From positions 1,364,001 to 1,428,000 of the forward strand of contig NZ_AJTZ01000005.1 of the NCBI RefSeq assembly GCF_000286075.1: a stretch of DNA of 64,000 nucleotides. Direction: 5' to 3'. The notes below the pieces were generated by a model. It made no database searches. It had not been told where the DNA came from and worked only from the letters and a program-made list of their open reading frames with translations. The translations under genes and the position numbers were made by a program. Of the stretch, positions 32,913 to 42,953 are shown piece after piece. The DNA is from Streptococcus ratti FA-1 = DSM 20564. GTDB taxonomy: Bacteria; Bacillota; Bacilli; Lactobacillales; Streptococcaceae. Position 1 is the first letter of the stretch, and every line of letters starts with the position of its first letter.

Positions 32913-35714
32913 TCAGTCAAACTCATCTTCATCAAAGTCCTCTTCTTCTGCTAGCTTCTTTTGACGGCGTTTTTTTTGCAAGACAGCCATGGATAAAACG
33001 GCTGAGAGCAAGGTTACAAGCCCGCCAGAGATGATTCCCTGAGGAACATAATAGAGGTCAATGCGATGCTTACCAGCAGGTAATTTAAAGGCCAGCATGG
33101 CATTCCAAACTTCTTGGCCCTTCACGCGCTGTCCGTCAACTTTCACGCGCCAGCCAGAATTATAAGGAATAGAGGTCAGTAAATAATCCTTGCCCTCAAC
33201 TTGTGTCACTTTTCCAGAAAGCGATCTTGACGTCACCTTGCTAGGGTTCCACCTAGCAATTTTTTTCTGACTTACAAAGGTCTGAAAACTGTCGTCATTA
33301 AAGCGGTAAAATTTCAAATCAGCAATATCCAGCGGATTATTATCTGTCAGCTGAATTTCAAAAGTCTGTTCCTGATCTTTGCTGTCAGCTGTCAAGTTCC
33401 ACAGCTGAGGATGGCGGTAACGGTCAAAGACTGTGTAAGCCTGCCCATTTACAGACAGTTTGATATGAGACAGATTGTCTGAGCTGATCCTCGCAGAATA
33501 CAGGTAATAGGCATTGCTGTCTGCAGGAGTCCACTTGAAACGAATGATCCCAGGACGTTTAGATGACTGGCGCCTGTAGATTTGCTGACCATTTTCGCCA
33601 TTGATTAATGTGACATTATCCAGTGTCATATCCGTCTGATAAGGCTCTAAAAGGTTTTCCATACTGTCTGAAAGGCCGTGGAAAATCTTATTTTGATTAG
33701 CCGCGACGTCTTTATCGTCCAGTTTGGTTTTGAGCATAGCAGCATCCCCTGAAAACCCTAAACCAAACACTGTTTTATTTTCTAACAAGCTTGCATTTTT
33801 AAAATGTTTAACAGACTGATAGTACTTGCTCAAGTCTTTTCTGGCTGAATAACTCCAGATGCCGTTGTCCACAAAATAACGCAGATTAAATAGTGCATCT
33901 GTCAGCGGTGTGCCGCCTGCATACATCGAAATAGCTGTTGAGGAAGGCAGCCCCAGATTTCCTAAAAATTCTAAATTTTTGTATTCGACACTGGACGTAA
34001 AATGATTGATACCGTAATAATTATAGGTCAGTGAATCATTCCAGGTATTGGCACTGCTTTTCTCCATACGTGCCAAAGTTGATTTAGGCAGTTTTAGCTT
34101 GTGATAGAAAGCTTCCTGCTTGCTTTCTCCCTCCAAAACCGAGCTGGGACTGTGCCATAGATTTCTTTCGATTGTAAATTTAGCATTAATGCCCATATCA
34201 GCCATACTTAAAAGCAGCAATAGACAAAGCTGCCAGCTCTTAGCAGAATGCCATGAAAAGAGCAAGACAATTAAAGCCGCAAGCACAAGCATAGTAAGCT
34301 GCTGCCAAATAGTGACCAAAGTATAGGATTTCTCCTGCACTGCAAAATACACATAAACATTGGCCAAAAGCACCAAAACAAGGGTGAGCGACAGCTGCAG
34401 ACGGCTCCATGAACTGACCTTTTGAAAAGCTTGGTAGGTAATAAGCAGGAAAACGAAGCTCAGCAGCCAGGCATTGCGGTAATAAAAGCCAACCGGCATC
34501 TGTCCCATGTGCCAAAACCGAATGACAGCAGCATTGGAAAAGGCGACCAGTAAAAACGCCAGCAAGACAAAACTGCTGATTTTCTTTCGCAGGTCAATGG
34601 TCTTCGTCCAAAAGAAATTAAACAGGCCGACAAAGCCAAGCACACCAACGTAGAAATTGGGCAGGCTATTGAAATCTCCCCACTCTTCTCCGCTGGCAGC
34701 ACCTGGAACAAATTTGATTAACAGTTTGAGAGGATTGTAGAGAAAGGTGAAGACCCAAGGATACTGCTCCCCTCCTGCTACTTTGGTATCCAGCAAACCA
34801 TAAAAAACCGGCAGCAGCCAAACAGCACTCAGACCAACCCCCAAAAGAGAGTACAGAAAAAGCCGAAAGAGCTGTTTGATTTTGAAAACAAAGGCAGCTT
34901 TCTTTGCCAAGAGATAATAAAAGCTATAAACTACAACAAAGAGCGCTGCCATATAAGCCGTATAAAACTGAGTGATAAACATAGCAGCTAAGACTAAAGA
35001 ATACTTAAGACTGCCCTTCCCATCCAGAATCTTTTCTAGGCCGATGATTAACAGCGGCAGTAAGATGAGATTGTCCAAAAAGTTAGGATTGACCTGATGC
35101 ACAATCAGAAAACCGCTCAAACCATAAACCGCAGCAATACAGACTGAAAGCAGCCGATTGCGATAAGCCTCATAACGCTTGTGGAGGAAATAGTAGAAAC
35201 TAAGGCCCGCAAATCCCTGACGCAGCAAGGTTACCAGAAAAACAGCTAAGTTAAGGAATTTAGCCGGACTTAAACCAATCGCTAAACTAAAGAGACTGAG
35301 GCTGTTAAATCCCCAGACAGGCGGCATCACGCCGCCCATTCCCTTATGCCAGGACCAGAAAAGAGCTCCAATATCAAGGTGTTTAAAGGCATGTCCCAAG
35401 GCGCGGTAAAGCGGAATGTACTGCAGGGTGTAATCACCGCTCATGATTGTCTTTGTGCCAAAAGGATAGAGCTTCATCACAGCAAAAACAATCACCATCA
35501 CCAGAATCGGCAGACTAAAGGCTGCCAAGAAGCTCAGCCCATCTTTAAAAGGGGATTTCTCCGCTCTTTCTTTGCTATCATCATGTCGGCTAGGCTCTTT
35601 TTGCTGTCTGGATCTAAGCTGCGAGCGGCTGAAGGTTTTCGATAGCTGCGGGCTACCTTGAGAAATCTCGGTCCCCTGAACCGTCTGTATATCTTCTGCT
35701 TTCCTTGCTACCAT
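32913..35714 (-). CDS. pgfM2: YfhO-family GT-C membrane glycosyltransferase PgfM2 (933 aa)
   Basis: Large polytopic protein: cytoplasmic basic/polar N-terminus (about 70 residues), about a dozen membrane segments to residue 480, a big extracytoplasmic domain (about 490-890), one final membrane segment and an acidic tail (EEEDFDEDEFD). ATG at 35714 with GGAG is chosen; a GTG at 35738 is also possible. YfhO proteins move a sugar from a lipid carrier, loaded by a partner GT2 enzyme, onto an outside acceptor. It is the last gene of pgfS-pgfM1-pgfE-pgfM2, which in S. mutans glycosylates the adhesin Cnm. The symbol rests on order and family. Confidence 0.82.
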   Translation of the reverse strand: MVARKAEDIQTVQGTEISQGSPQLSKTFSRSQLRSRQQKEPSRHDDSKERAEKSPFKDGLSFLAAFSLPILVMVIVFAVMKLYPFGTKTIMSGDYTLQYIPLYRALGHAFKHLDIGALFWSWHKGMGGVMPPVWGFNSLSLFSLAIGLSPAKFLNLAVFLVTLLRQGFAGLSFYYFLHKRYEAYRNRLLSVCIAAVYGLSGFLIVHQVNPNFLDNLILLPLLIIGLEKILDGKGSLKYSLVLAAMFITQFYTAYMAALFVVVYSFYYLLAKKAAFVFKIKQLFRLFLYSLLGVGLSAVWLLPVFYGLLDTKVAGGEQYPWVFTFLYNPLKLLIKFVPGAASGEEWGDFNSLPNFYVGVLGFVGLFNFFWTKTIDLRKKISSFVLLAFLLVAFSNAAVIRFWHMGQMPVGFYYRNAWLLSFVFLLITYQAFQKVSSWSRLQLSLTLVLVLLANVYVYFAVQEKSYTLVTIWQQLTMLVLAALIVLLFSWHSAKSWQLCLLLLLSMADMGINAKFTIERNLWHSPSSVLEGESKQEAFYHKLKLPKSTLARMEKSSANTWNDSLTYNYYGINHFTSSVEYKNLEFLGNLGLPSSTAISMYAGGTPLTDALFNLRYFVDNGIWSYSARKDLSKYYQSVKHFKNASLLENKTVFGLGFSGDAAMLKTKLDDKDVAANQNKIFHGLSDSMENLLEPYQTDMTLDNVTLINGENGQQIYRRQSSKRPGIIRFKWTPADSNAYYLYSARISSDNLSHIKLSVNGQAYTVFDRYRHPQLWNLTADSKDQEQTFEIQLTDNNPLDIADLKFYRFNDDSFQTFVSQKKIARWNPSKVTSRSLSGKVTQVEGKDYLLTSIPYNSGWRVKVDGQRVKGQEVWNAMLAFKLPAGKHRIDLYYVPQGIISGGLVTLLSAVLSMAVLQKKRRQKKLAEEEDFDEDEFD

Positions 35715-35883
35715 CGTATCTCCATTTTTATTTTTCACTCATTATTCCTTCAAAATCATTGTTCAGGCTTCTTTTAAGACCCATAGGGCTTTAAAAAGAA
35801 GAGCATGGGGGTCACCTATCCCCACGCCTCCTAATTAATCACATCGAAACAGCAAACTGCTAAGAATTGCCAGTCTCAGGCTG

Positions 35884-36906
35884 TCATCCTACAAAGCCAT
35901 TAGGATGTTTGGTCTGCCAGCGCCAAGCATCTTCACACATACGCTTGAGATCATATTCTGCCTGCCAGTTGAGCTCCTTTTTAGCCTTGGTGACATCAGC
36001 ATAAGAAACAGCAATATCCCCAGGGCGTCTGTCAGCAATTTCATAAGATATGGGGTGACCGACAACTTCTTCCATTTCCTTAATCACCTCTAAGACAGAA
36101 GAGCCTTTTCCAGTTCCTAAATTGTAAACGGAAAGACCCGAGTGAGGTTTCAGTTTCTGGATGGCTGCAGCATGACCGCGCGCCAAATCAACCACATGAA
36201 TGTAATCACGAACCCCAGTTCCATCCTTGGTATCATAATGACTGCCAAAGACCTGAACCTTTTCCAGTTTTCCCAGTGCAACCTGAGTCACATAAGGCAT
36301 CAGACTGTTGGGGCTACCCTTGGGATCCTCTCCCAAATCGCCTGAAGGATGAGCACCGACAGGATTAAAATACCGCAGAATAATAATATTCCAGGCATCA
36401 TCTGAAGCAGCCAAATCCGTCAGCACATCTTCAATAATCAGTTTTGTCCGGCCGTAAGGCGTCAGGCTTGAACGCGGCGAATCCTCAGGCACCGGTACCG
36501 GAGCGTCATTACCGTAAACACTGGCAGACGATGAAAAAATCAGATTTTTGCAGCCCAAAGTCTTCATCACCTGCAAAAGTGTCACTGTCCCTGAAACATT
36601 ATTGTCATAATAATCCAAAGGCATACTGCTGGATTCATTGACGACCTTAAGACCAGCAAAATGAATAACAGCATCAACTTTTTCTGCTTCAAAAATGGCA
36701 GTTAGTTTCTCTTGATCTCTGATATCAGCCTGATAAAAGCTGAGCGGCTTGCCAGTGATAGCCTCAATAACCTTCAGGCTCTTGGAATTTGAATGAAGCA
36801 AATTATCAACAACAACAAGGTCATAACCTTGATTCAGTAATTCAACACAGGTGTGAGAGCCGATAAAACCAGCTCCCCCAGTCACTAAAATCTTTTTAAT
36901 CAGCAT
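35884..36906 (-). CDS. pgfE: UDP-sugar 4-epimerase PgfE, GalE-like (340 aa)
   Basis: Short-chain dehydrogenase fold. NAD-binding TGGAGFIGSHTCVE at the N-terminus, catalytic Tyr/Lys in YGRTKL near 155, and RYFNPVGAHPSG typical of GalE. It interconverts UDP-Glc/UDP-Gal or the N-acetylated forms. It is enclosed in the pgf locus, where PgfE supplies the sugar nucleotide for adhesin modification. AGGAAG precedes the ATG. Confidence 0.9.
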   Translation of the reverse strand: MLIKKILVTGGAGFIGSHTCVELLNQGYDLVVVDNLLHSNSKSLKVIEAITGKPLSFYQADIRDQEKLTAIFEAEKVDAVIHFAGLKVVNESSSMPLDYYDNNVSGTVTLLQVMKTLGCKNLIFSSSASVYGNDAPVPVPEDSPRSSLTPYGRTKLIIEDVLTDLAASDDAWNIIILRYFNPVGAHPSGDLGEDPKGSPNSLMPYVTQVALGKLEKVQVFGSHYDTKDGTGVRDYIHVVDLARGHAAAIQKLKPHSGLSVYNLGTGKGSSVLEVIKEMEEVVGHPISYEIADRRPGDIAVSYADVTKAKKELNWQAEYDLKRMCEDAWRWQTKHPNGFVG

Positions 36907-36933
36907 AATTCTTCCTAACCAGACAAATTATTG

Positions 36934-39858
36934 TTAAAATAGCTCATCGTTTCCTGTCCTGTTATCGTACCACTTTAAGAAAGCAATAAGAGCCAGAGAG
37001 AAGATGGAAACGGCAATTCCCGTCAGCAGTCCTTGGGGCAGGAAGGTCATTTCAATTTGATGTTTCCCGCTCGTAATCGGGAAGGACAAAAGACTTCCCC
37101 AAGCTTCACTGGTCTGTACTTTTTTACCGTCTACTTTCACTGTCCAGCCTGGATTGTAAGGAATGCTTGTCATCATAACATTGCTCTTATCTGTGATAGT
37201 GACATGGCCTTTAACCAAGGTGTTCGTCCATTTAGTGACAGTCATATTTTGCTTCAGGCGTTCTTTTAGAACCTTCCTGATGGCCTTTTGATCGGCTCGG
37301 ACCAGTGCTATGTTTGTCAAATCAAGCTGATCTTCCTTGGAGGTTTGCAGCTGCAGAACCATTTCTTGACCTGGTGTTTTATCCGTTAAATTCCAGAGCT
37401 GAACTTGGTCGTAACTTTGTGAATAGTGATACCACTGGTTGTTGAGCATGATGGAAATATTGCCCATGGACTTGCGCAGACTGTAAGGCGCTTGGAAATA
37501 GTAGGTAAAATCAGTCTGAGGCGTAAAAATAATCCTAACCGTACCAGGCTGCTGCTTATCAATACGTTTGAAAATCCGTTGGCCGTTTTCATTGACTTCC
37601 TGCATATTGAACAGCTCAATTTTGGGAATGCCGACATATTCAAAATATTTCTGCTCAACACCAGACATTGATGAAAGGATAATATTTTGATTGGAAACGG
37701 GATTATTAAGCCCAAACTTAATATTTCGCGTCAGCGTATTGGTTCCAAAAGCTGCAGAAAAGACATCAGGGTTTTCATAAATTATGAACCGCTTATTTTC
37801 ATAAATAGGTTTGTAGTAAGCTTTGAGATCTGAACGCGTAGAATTACGGTTGAAGAACTGCCAGTTGGGATGCTGTTCCATATCTGTCGCCGTGTATTCC
37901 TTGCGGTCAATATAGTAGCGAACGCCATAGAGAGCATCTGTCAAAGCCGTTCCGTTGGCATAAAAAGTCGCCGCATTGCCTCCAACATCTCCCATCGAAT
38001 TGAAAAGATTGATAGTTGATTTTTCCATATTGGAGCTAAAACTGCTTAAACCGGGGTAAGAAACGAGGAAAGGATCATTTTTTGAGTAAAGAAAGCTTGA
38101 TCCTACCCGATAGAAGCCAGCCTTATTTTTCTTCTTGATAACATTGGCCAGTTCTTTCATGCTCTTAGTGACATCTGTAAACTTATAAGCATCGGCATAG
38201 GCCAGGGTAACCTGTGAAAGGTAAGCATTGTAGCCCAATTCAAGCGCAGTCATCAGCGCCAAAGCAGACCAAACAAGCTTGCTCTTTGGACGCAGCGCAA
38301 AGTACACTAAGATTAAAAGCCAGCTAAGAAAGGTCAAAGACACCTGAGACAGTAAGAATCCCTTGCTCAGCAGGAAAAAGGACACGACCACAGCGAAGAA
38401 ACTAGCCGCAACAGCACACAGCCTGGCTTCTTTGTAACGGCTAAGACCTTTCCAAGCAAGAGCTGCCAATCCACCAAACACAGCCACTATCACTAGTCCT
38501 GTCAATATGCTGTGATGATTGACAAAACTTGTAAGAGCCTTGGGCTGGCTTTTGGCAATGTAAGTATAACTATGATTAATAACATAATAAGCCGAAGCAA
38601 AACTTAAGACAACTCCTGTTACCAGCCCCTTCCAGCCCAGATACTTGTCTTCTCTAATAGCCTGATAAGCAAGGAGCACCATAAAGAAAGAAAGAATCCA
38701 TGAAAACCGATAGAAGAAACCGGCCGGATTTTGCCCCATATGCCAGATTTTGCTGGCAAATTCATTAACAATGGAAACAAAGAAAATGAAACTAATAAGA
38801 CCGGCTGCAATCTTGCGAAACTTATGAGCCTTAGCCTGTGCAAAGTAGAGAAAGAAGCCAACCAGAGCCAAAGCACCCACGTAAATATTAGGCAGATTAG
38901 GACCAGCGGCCCAAGAAGATTCATTGTCAAAACCGCCAATCATCAGTTTTGATAAAATATCCAAAGGATTAATTTGCAAAGCAAAGCTGAAGGTCATAGG
39001 ACTGTCATAAGCCCCTTTGCTGCGCAAAAGATTTAAAAAGATCGGATAAAGCAGAAAGAACACTGCTGTTATCCCCAGAACAGAAGCATAGACAACACGC
39101 CAGACAGGTAGAAAGAATGCTGTCAGCTTTACCTTCCAATCCCCTTTTTCTGCCAGTCGAGGGGCGGCATAATAACATGTATAAAGAGCAATAAAGAGAC
39201 AAATCATGTAGCCCATATAAAAATGCAGCAGCATAGTCAGAGCCAAAAGAAAGATGTACTTGAACGGTTTTCCGCCATCAATCACTTCTTCCAAGCATAT
39301 AATCAGCAAGGGCAGCATAATCATGGCATCGTAAAAGATGGGATTCATCTGATAAGAAACGATCATGCCTGACAGAGCGTAAGCTGCTGCCATAAGGGGA
39401 GGCAGCCACAGATTATAATCCATAGCCTTGTAACGCTTGATCAAAAGATAGGCGAAACTCAGTCCCATTGCTCCGTAACGCAGCCAAATGGTCAAAAAGA
39501 CAGCCCACTTGAATTGGGTCAGCGGCAGCAAAATATACAAAAGATTAAAAGGACTGATGAGATTGAACCCCCAGACCCCAATCATAGCTCCGCCAATAGA
39601 CTTGGAAAAGGAATAGAAAAGTCCCGACCAATCTCCAGTCAAAACAGTGGTCTTTAAGAAGCCATACAAGCCAATATACTGCTGGCCAAAGTCAACAGCC
39701 ATCAAGGTATTTCTGCCAAAAGGAAAAACACCCATGAAAAGCCAGACCACAAGCATAATCAGCATGGGAAGAAGCGCACTCAAAAGGAGCACATGAGCTT
39801 TTTTATTTTCTTTGAAAGGCAATCTTTGCTTTTTTTCTTTACGTGTTGCGTGACTCAT
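36934..39858 (-). CDS. pgfM1: YfhO-family GT-C membrane glycosyltransferase PgfM1 (974 aa)
   Basis: Same architecture as the protein of 32913..35714: basic N-terminus, about 13 membrane segments to residue 550, large outside domain with a C-terminal SIPYNPGWTVKVDGKKV block (shared with the paralogue as SIPYNSGWRVKVDGQRV), and a final membrane helix. The ATG overlaps the pgfS stop (ATGA), so translation is coupled to the glycosyltransferase that should charge its lipid carrier. Paralogy of the two YfhO proteins is visible but diverged. Confidence 0.85.
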   Translation of the reverse strand: MSHATRKEKKQRLPFKENKKAHVLLLSALLPMLIMLVVWLFMGVFPFGRNTLMAVDFGQQYIGLYGFLKTTVLTGDWSGLFYSFSKSIGGAMIGVWGFNLISPFNLLYILLPLTQFKWAVFLTIWLRYGAMGLSFAYLLIKRYKAMDYNLWLPPLMAAAYALSGMIVSYQMNPIFYDAMIMLPLLIICLEEVIDGGKPFKYIFLLALTMLLHFYMGYMICLFIALYTCYYAAPRLAEKGDWKVKLTAFFLPVWRVVYASVLGITAVFFLLYPIFLNLLRSKGAYDSPMTFSFALQINPLDILSKLMIGGFDNESSWAAGPNLPNIYVGALALVGFFLYFAQAKAHKFRKIAAGLISFIFFVSIVNEFASKIWHMGQNPAGFFYRFSWILSFFMVLLAYQAIREDKYLGWKGLVTGVVLSFASAYYVINHSYTYIAKSQPKALTSFVNHHSILTGLVIVAVFGGLAALAWKGLSRYKEARLCAVAASFFAVVVSFFLLSKGFLLSQVSLTFLSWLLILVYFALRPKSKLVWSALALMTALELGYNAYLSQVTLAYADAYKFTDVTKSMKELANVIKKKNKAGFYRVGSSFLYSKNDPFLVSYPGLSSFSSNMEKSTINLFNSMGDVGGNAATFYANGTALTDALYGVRYYIDRKEYTATDMEQHPNWQFFNRNSTRSDLKAYYKPIYENKRFIIYENPDVFSAAFGTNTLTRNIKFGLNNPVSNQNIILSSMSGVEQKYFEYVGIPKIELFNMQEVNENGQRIFKRIDKQQPGTVRIIFTPQTDFTYYFQAPYSLRKSMGNISIMLNNQWYHYSQSYDQVQLWNLTDKTPGQEMVLQLQTSKEDQLDLTNIALVRADQKAIRKVLKERLKQNMTVTKWTNTLVKGHVTITDKSNVMMTSIPYNPGWTVKVDGKKVQTSEAWGSLLSFPITSGKHQIEMTFLPQGLLTGIAVSIFSLALIAFLKWYDNRTGNDELF

Positions 39859-40817
39859 CCGACTAGATCCTCTTTTGCTTTCTCAATATTAGTCTCATCC
39901 ACAATATAATGCGGACGCCGTTTCACTTCATAGTAAATCTTACCAATGTATTCGCCCAGAATTCCTATCGAAATCAGCTGTACGCCGCTAAAAAGAATGA
40001 TGGCCGCTAAAGTAGTGAAATAACCGCTGACCAGAGTCTCCGGTTTCACAAAATAAGCGATAAACATCACTAGCAGATACAGCAAAGCAAAACCAATGCA
40101 GGCAAAACCAAACTGAATACAGATACGCAAAGGTTTGTCATTAAAGGAGATAATCCCCTGAAGGGCATAATTCATGGAACGCTTGAAGCCAAACTTACTC
40201 TCACCAGCTTCTCGGATATGATTTTTGTAAGGAATAATCTTTTCTTTAAAGCCAATCCAGGAGAAAATTCCTTTGGAAAAACGATTATATTCCGGCAAGG
40301 ACAAAATCGTATTGACAGCTTTCCGGCTGAACAGTTTAAATTCTGAAATACCGTCAGTCAGCTGTACATCCATTAGACGATTGGAAAAACGATAAAACAG
40401 CCTGGCAAAAAAGGTACTTTGCCTTGATTCCCCCTGACGGTCTCGCTGACCGCTGACCACATCGTAACCTTCTTTAAAGGCGGCCACAAAATCTGGAGTA
40501 AGTGCTGGCGGATGCTGCAAATCACCATCCATCAGCATGACAGCATCACCAGTTGCATACCTTAAGCCTGACAAAATAGCACCCTCACGTCCAAAATTGC
40601 GGCTGAAACTGATAAATCTGACCCGCTGATCCTGAGCAGCAATTTTCCTCATCAATGTTAAGGTCTTATCTTTGCTGCCATCGTTGATATAAACCAATTC
40701 ATAGTCATCAATACTAGTTTTTGCGATCATTTTCTGCAGCTGCTTGGAAATCTCACTATGTGTTTTTTCAATCATTTTTTCTTCATTGTAAAAAGCAACG
40801 ACGATTGATAATTTCAT
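39855..40817 (-). CDS. pgfS: Polyprenyl-phosphate glycosyltransferase PgfS, GT2 (320 aa)
   Basis: DPM1/GtrB/CsbB-like enzyme. Residues 1-235 form the cytoplasmic GT-A domain (VVAFYNEEKMIEKT, then LVYINDGSKDKT, RNFGREGAILSGL, VMLMDGDLQHPP with the DXD-type DGD, QRDRQGES); two membrane helices follow (about 240-300). It transfers a sugar from a UDP donor to undecaprenyl phosphate for flipping and use by a YfhO-type enzyme. In S. mutans PgfS modifies Cnm, and a Cnm-like gene is next door here too. Confidence 0.9.
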   Translation of the reverse strand: MKLSIVVAFYNEEKMIEKTHSEISKQLQKMIAKTSIDDYELVYINDGSKDKTLTLMRKIAAQDQRVRFISFSRNFGREGAILSGLRYATGDAVMLMDGDLQHPPALTPDFVAAFKEGYDVVSGQRDRQGESRQSTFFARLFYRFSNRLMDVQLTDGISEFKLFSRKAVNTILSLPEYNRFSKGIFSWIGFKEKIIPYKNHIREAGESKFGFKRSMNYALQGIISFNDKPLRICIQFGFACIGFALLYLLVMFIAYFVKPETLVSGYFTTLAAIILFSGVQLISIGILGEYIGKIYYEVKRRPHYIVDETNIEKAKEDLVG

Positions 40818-40899
40818 ACAAACCCTTCCTAGTTGATCTTACTATTTTCGAATAAAAACAGCCTGATACCAATTGTATTCTATCATAATTCAACAGACT

Positions 40900-41056
40900 T
40901 TTCGAGACCCTTTGTCTTGGCTCCCAATCACTGTGCTCAAAAAACTTGCTTGTCCCCCGACTGAAGGACCTTACTTAGAGTAAGCAAATACTGTCCTAAA
41001 CTGTTTTTCTTAAATAGCAAAAGAGGCTAAGACTATTGTCCCTGCCTCTTTCATCC
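40900..41056 (-). repeat. Diverged partial copy (E) of the hairpin-rich repeat, with terminator
   Basis: Contains CCCAATCACTGTGCTCAAA ... CTTAAATAG ... AAAGAGGC-N16-GCCTCTTT (41022..41053 or so), the same order as the end of copy C (CCCAACCACTGTGTCAAA ... CTTAAATAG ... CCTCTTTTT). The last stem can act as the terminator of the adhesin gene upstream on the minus strand. Confidence 0.5.
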
Positions 41057-41071
41057 TATTTTCAATCAATA

Positions 41072-42856
41072 TCAGCCATGATGTTTACGGTAATAGAATA
41101 GACCAGTCATTAAGACAGCTGCAAGACCAAAAAGTGACAAAACAGTGCCGCTTTCTTCGCCTGTGCTTGGAAGTCCCTTAGCACCAGCATTTTGCTTGCC
41201 TGATGGCTTATTAGATTTGTTGGAACTTGTAGCTGCTGGAGCTGATGTCGTTGTTGTTGGTTCCTTAGCTTTAGTAGTAGTCTCCTCAGCTTTTGTTGTT
41301 TCTGAAGATGCTTCTGTGGTTGCTGGAACTTCGGTTGTGGTTGTCGGACCCTCGGTCGTTGTCGTTGAACCTTCCGTTGTGGTGGTTGGGCCCTCCGTTG
41401 TAGTCGTTGGACCTTCTGTGGTCGTCGGCGCTTCTGTTGTCGTGGTTGGACCTTCCGTGGTCGTCGTTGGACCTTCTGTTGTAGTGGTTGGCGCTTCCGT
41501 TGTTGTCGTTGGACCCTCGGTCGTTGTCGTCGGCGCTTCTGTTGTCGTCGTTGGACCTTCCGTGGTCGTCGTTGGACCTTCTGTTGTAGTGGTTGGCGCT
41601 TCCGTTGTTGTCGTTGGACCCTCGGTGGTCGTCGTTGGCGCTTCCGTCGTGGTTGTCGGCTTCTCTGTCGTAGTGGTTGGGGTCTCCGTGGTCGTCGTTG
41701 GTGCTTCTGTTGTGGTGGTTGAACCTTCCGTCGTGGTTGTCGGCTTCTCTGTCGTAGTGGTTGGGGTCTCCGTTGTCGTCGTTGGACCTTCTGTTGTGGT
41801 GGTTGGCGCTTCCGTGGTTGTCGTTGGTTTCTCTGTTGTGGTCGTTGGCGCCTCGGTCGTTGTTTTATCTCCATCAACGCCACCAGCAGCATTGACATTA
41901 GCTACAGAATGGTTAAATTCTTTACCATGAACAGCTTCTTTATTATTTTCTTTATACCAAGCTTTACTGTGATTTTCAAAAGTCTTTTGCTTAAGATTAT
42001 CAACTTTGGTCAAGTACATGATACTATAGCTGGTTAACTGAGCGGAATCTTTAGGGATATAGACGCTGATTTTGCCAGTAGCCGAATCCGCCGAAATAAT
42101 TGCTCCCTTCTCATTAGCAAGCTGGTTGATACCACTTTGACCGCTATAAGATGTGACATTACCGTTGTAGTCAGTTACAGTAATCTCAAAACTGTCTGCA
42201 TCCAAAGTTTGGCCAGACTGAATGTCATCGTCAACACGAGCCTCTTCATCTACATAGACTCTTTCATTATTGATATTCAAGAACCAGCGCACGTGATCGG
42301 TGTCATCTGTCTGCATATCTCCAGTCTTGTAGTAGAAAACGCCGGTAGTTCCTGAAGCAGATTTTACAACACTGACTTCAGCTGTCTTTCCGCCGCTTAT
42401 AACTTTGAAGCTTCCGGTATTTTCTTCAGTAGTGTTGGTAAAATTCCGGCCTTCAATTTCAAATTCACCCCAGCCGGTAACGTTATCCAAATCATTGATA
42501 GCGTCATTGAAAGTAACGACCGCTTTGTCAGTTGTTACCTGCAAGTCACCGACATAAGTCCCACGAACTTCCAGCCGAACGGTTTTAACATAACCCGATC
42601 CTTTGACTGTTCCTGAATTATCCCAGTTGACAGTTATGGTATCGCCAGATTTAATCTTTTGAGCATGCTCATCAAACTCAAAGCGAACAGTGGTCTTTCC
42701 ACCGTCATTGATTTGAGTTGGTGATACCGTCAATGATGAAACGTTGTTACTGACATCGCTTGCCTGAGCCTTGGTCAGGGCTACAAAGAACATTGGCAAA
42801 ATGATAGCAAGAGCTCCAAAAAACTTTAATAGTTTCAATAAACCTTTTCTTTTCAC
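41072..42856 (-). CDS. LPXTG collagen-binding-type adhesin with Thr-rich heptads, Cnm/Cbm-like (594 aa)
   Basis: Wall-anchored adhesin. Signal peptide to about residue 32 (cut near AQAS); MSCRAMM-type N-domain about 35-165; a Collagen_bind-like domain about 165-320 (VFYYKTGDMQTDDTDHVRWF, VYVDEEARVDDDIQSGQTLD). Then about 26 heptads of the form TTTTEAP/TTTTEGP/TTTTEKP (about 335-545), and LPSTGEE with membrane and charged tail. Start is GTG with AGGAC. S. mutans cnm sits at the same place beside pgfS, and its Thr-rich repeats are the glycosylated part, so the Pgf enzymes are the probable modifiers here. Collagen binding is inferred, not shown. Confidence 0.85.
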   Translation of the reverse strand: MKRKGLLKLLKFFGALAIILPMFFVALTKAQASDVSNNVSSLTVSPTQINDGGKTTVRFEFDEHAQKIKSGDTITVNWDNSGTVKGSGYVKTVRLEVRGTYVGDLQVTTDKAVVTFNDAINDLDNVTGWGEFEIEGRNFTNTTEENTGSFKVISGGKTAEVSVVKSASGTTGVFYYKTGDMQTDDTDHVRWFLNINNERVYVDEEARVDDDIQSGQTLDADSFEITVTDYNGNVTSYSGQSGINQLANEKGAIISADSATGKISVYIPKDSAQLTSYSIMYLTKVDNLKQKTFENHSKAWYKENNKEAVHGKEFNHSVANVNAAGGVDGDKTTTEAPTTTTEKPTTTTEAPTTTTEGPTTTTETPTTTTEKPTTTTEGSTTTTEAPTTTTETPTTTTEKPTTTTEAPTTTTEGPTTTTEAPTTTTEGPTTTTEGPTTTTEAPTTTTEGPTTTTEAPTTTTEGPTTTTEGPTTTTEAPTTTEGPTTTTEGPTTTTEGSTTTTEGPTTTTEVPATTEASSETTKAEETTTKAKEPTTTTSAPAATSSNKSNKPSGKQNAGAKGLPSTGEESGTVLSLFGLAAVLMTGLFYYRKHHG

Positions 42857-42953
42857 TTCTAGTCCTTTCTTGCAACAAAATTATTACAAATATATTATAG
42901 ATGGCTTACATTTTTTTGTCAACAATGGATTTACAATTAAAAATGAATAATAC

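Noticed and set aside
41145..41860. Short regular repeats considered as a CRISPR array
   Set aside because: The 21-bp units are contiguous, in frame and coding, without unique spacers; no cas genes in the window.
41110..41898. Second minus-strand ORF (262 residues, Arg/Gln-rich) inside the adhesin
   Set aside because: Out-of-frame reading of the same repeats; similar artefacts occur in the other two adhesins (43330..43635, 45255..45494).
41145..41930. Long plus-strand ORF (261 residues, VVVVG repeats) antisense to the adhesin
   Set aside because: It is the mirror of the TTTTExP repeat DNA; period-21 repeats keep all frames open. No ribosome site or sensible protein.
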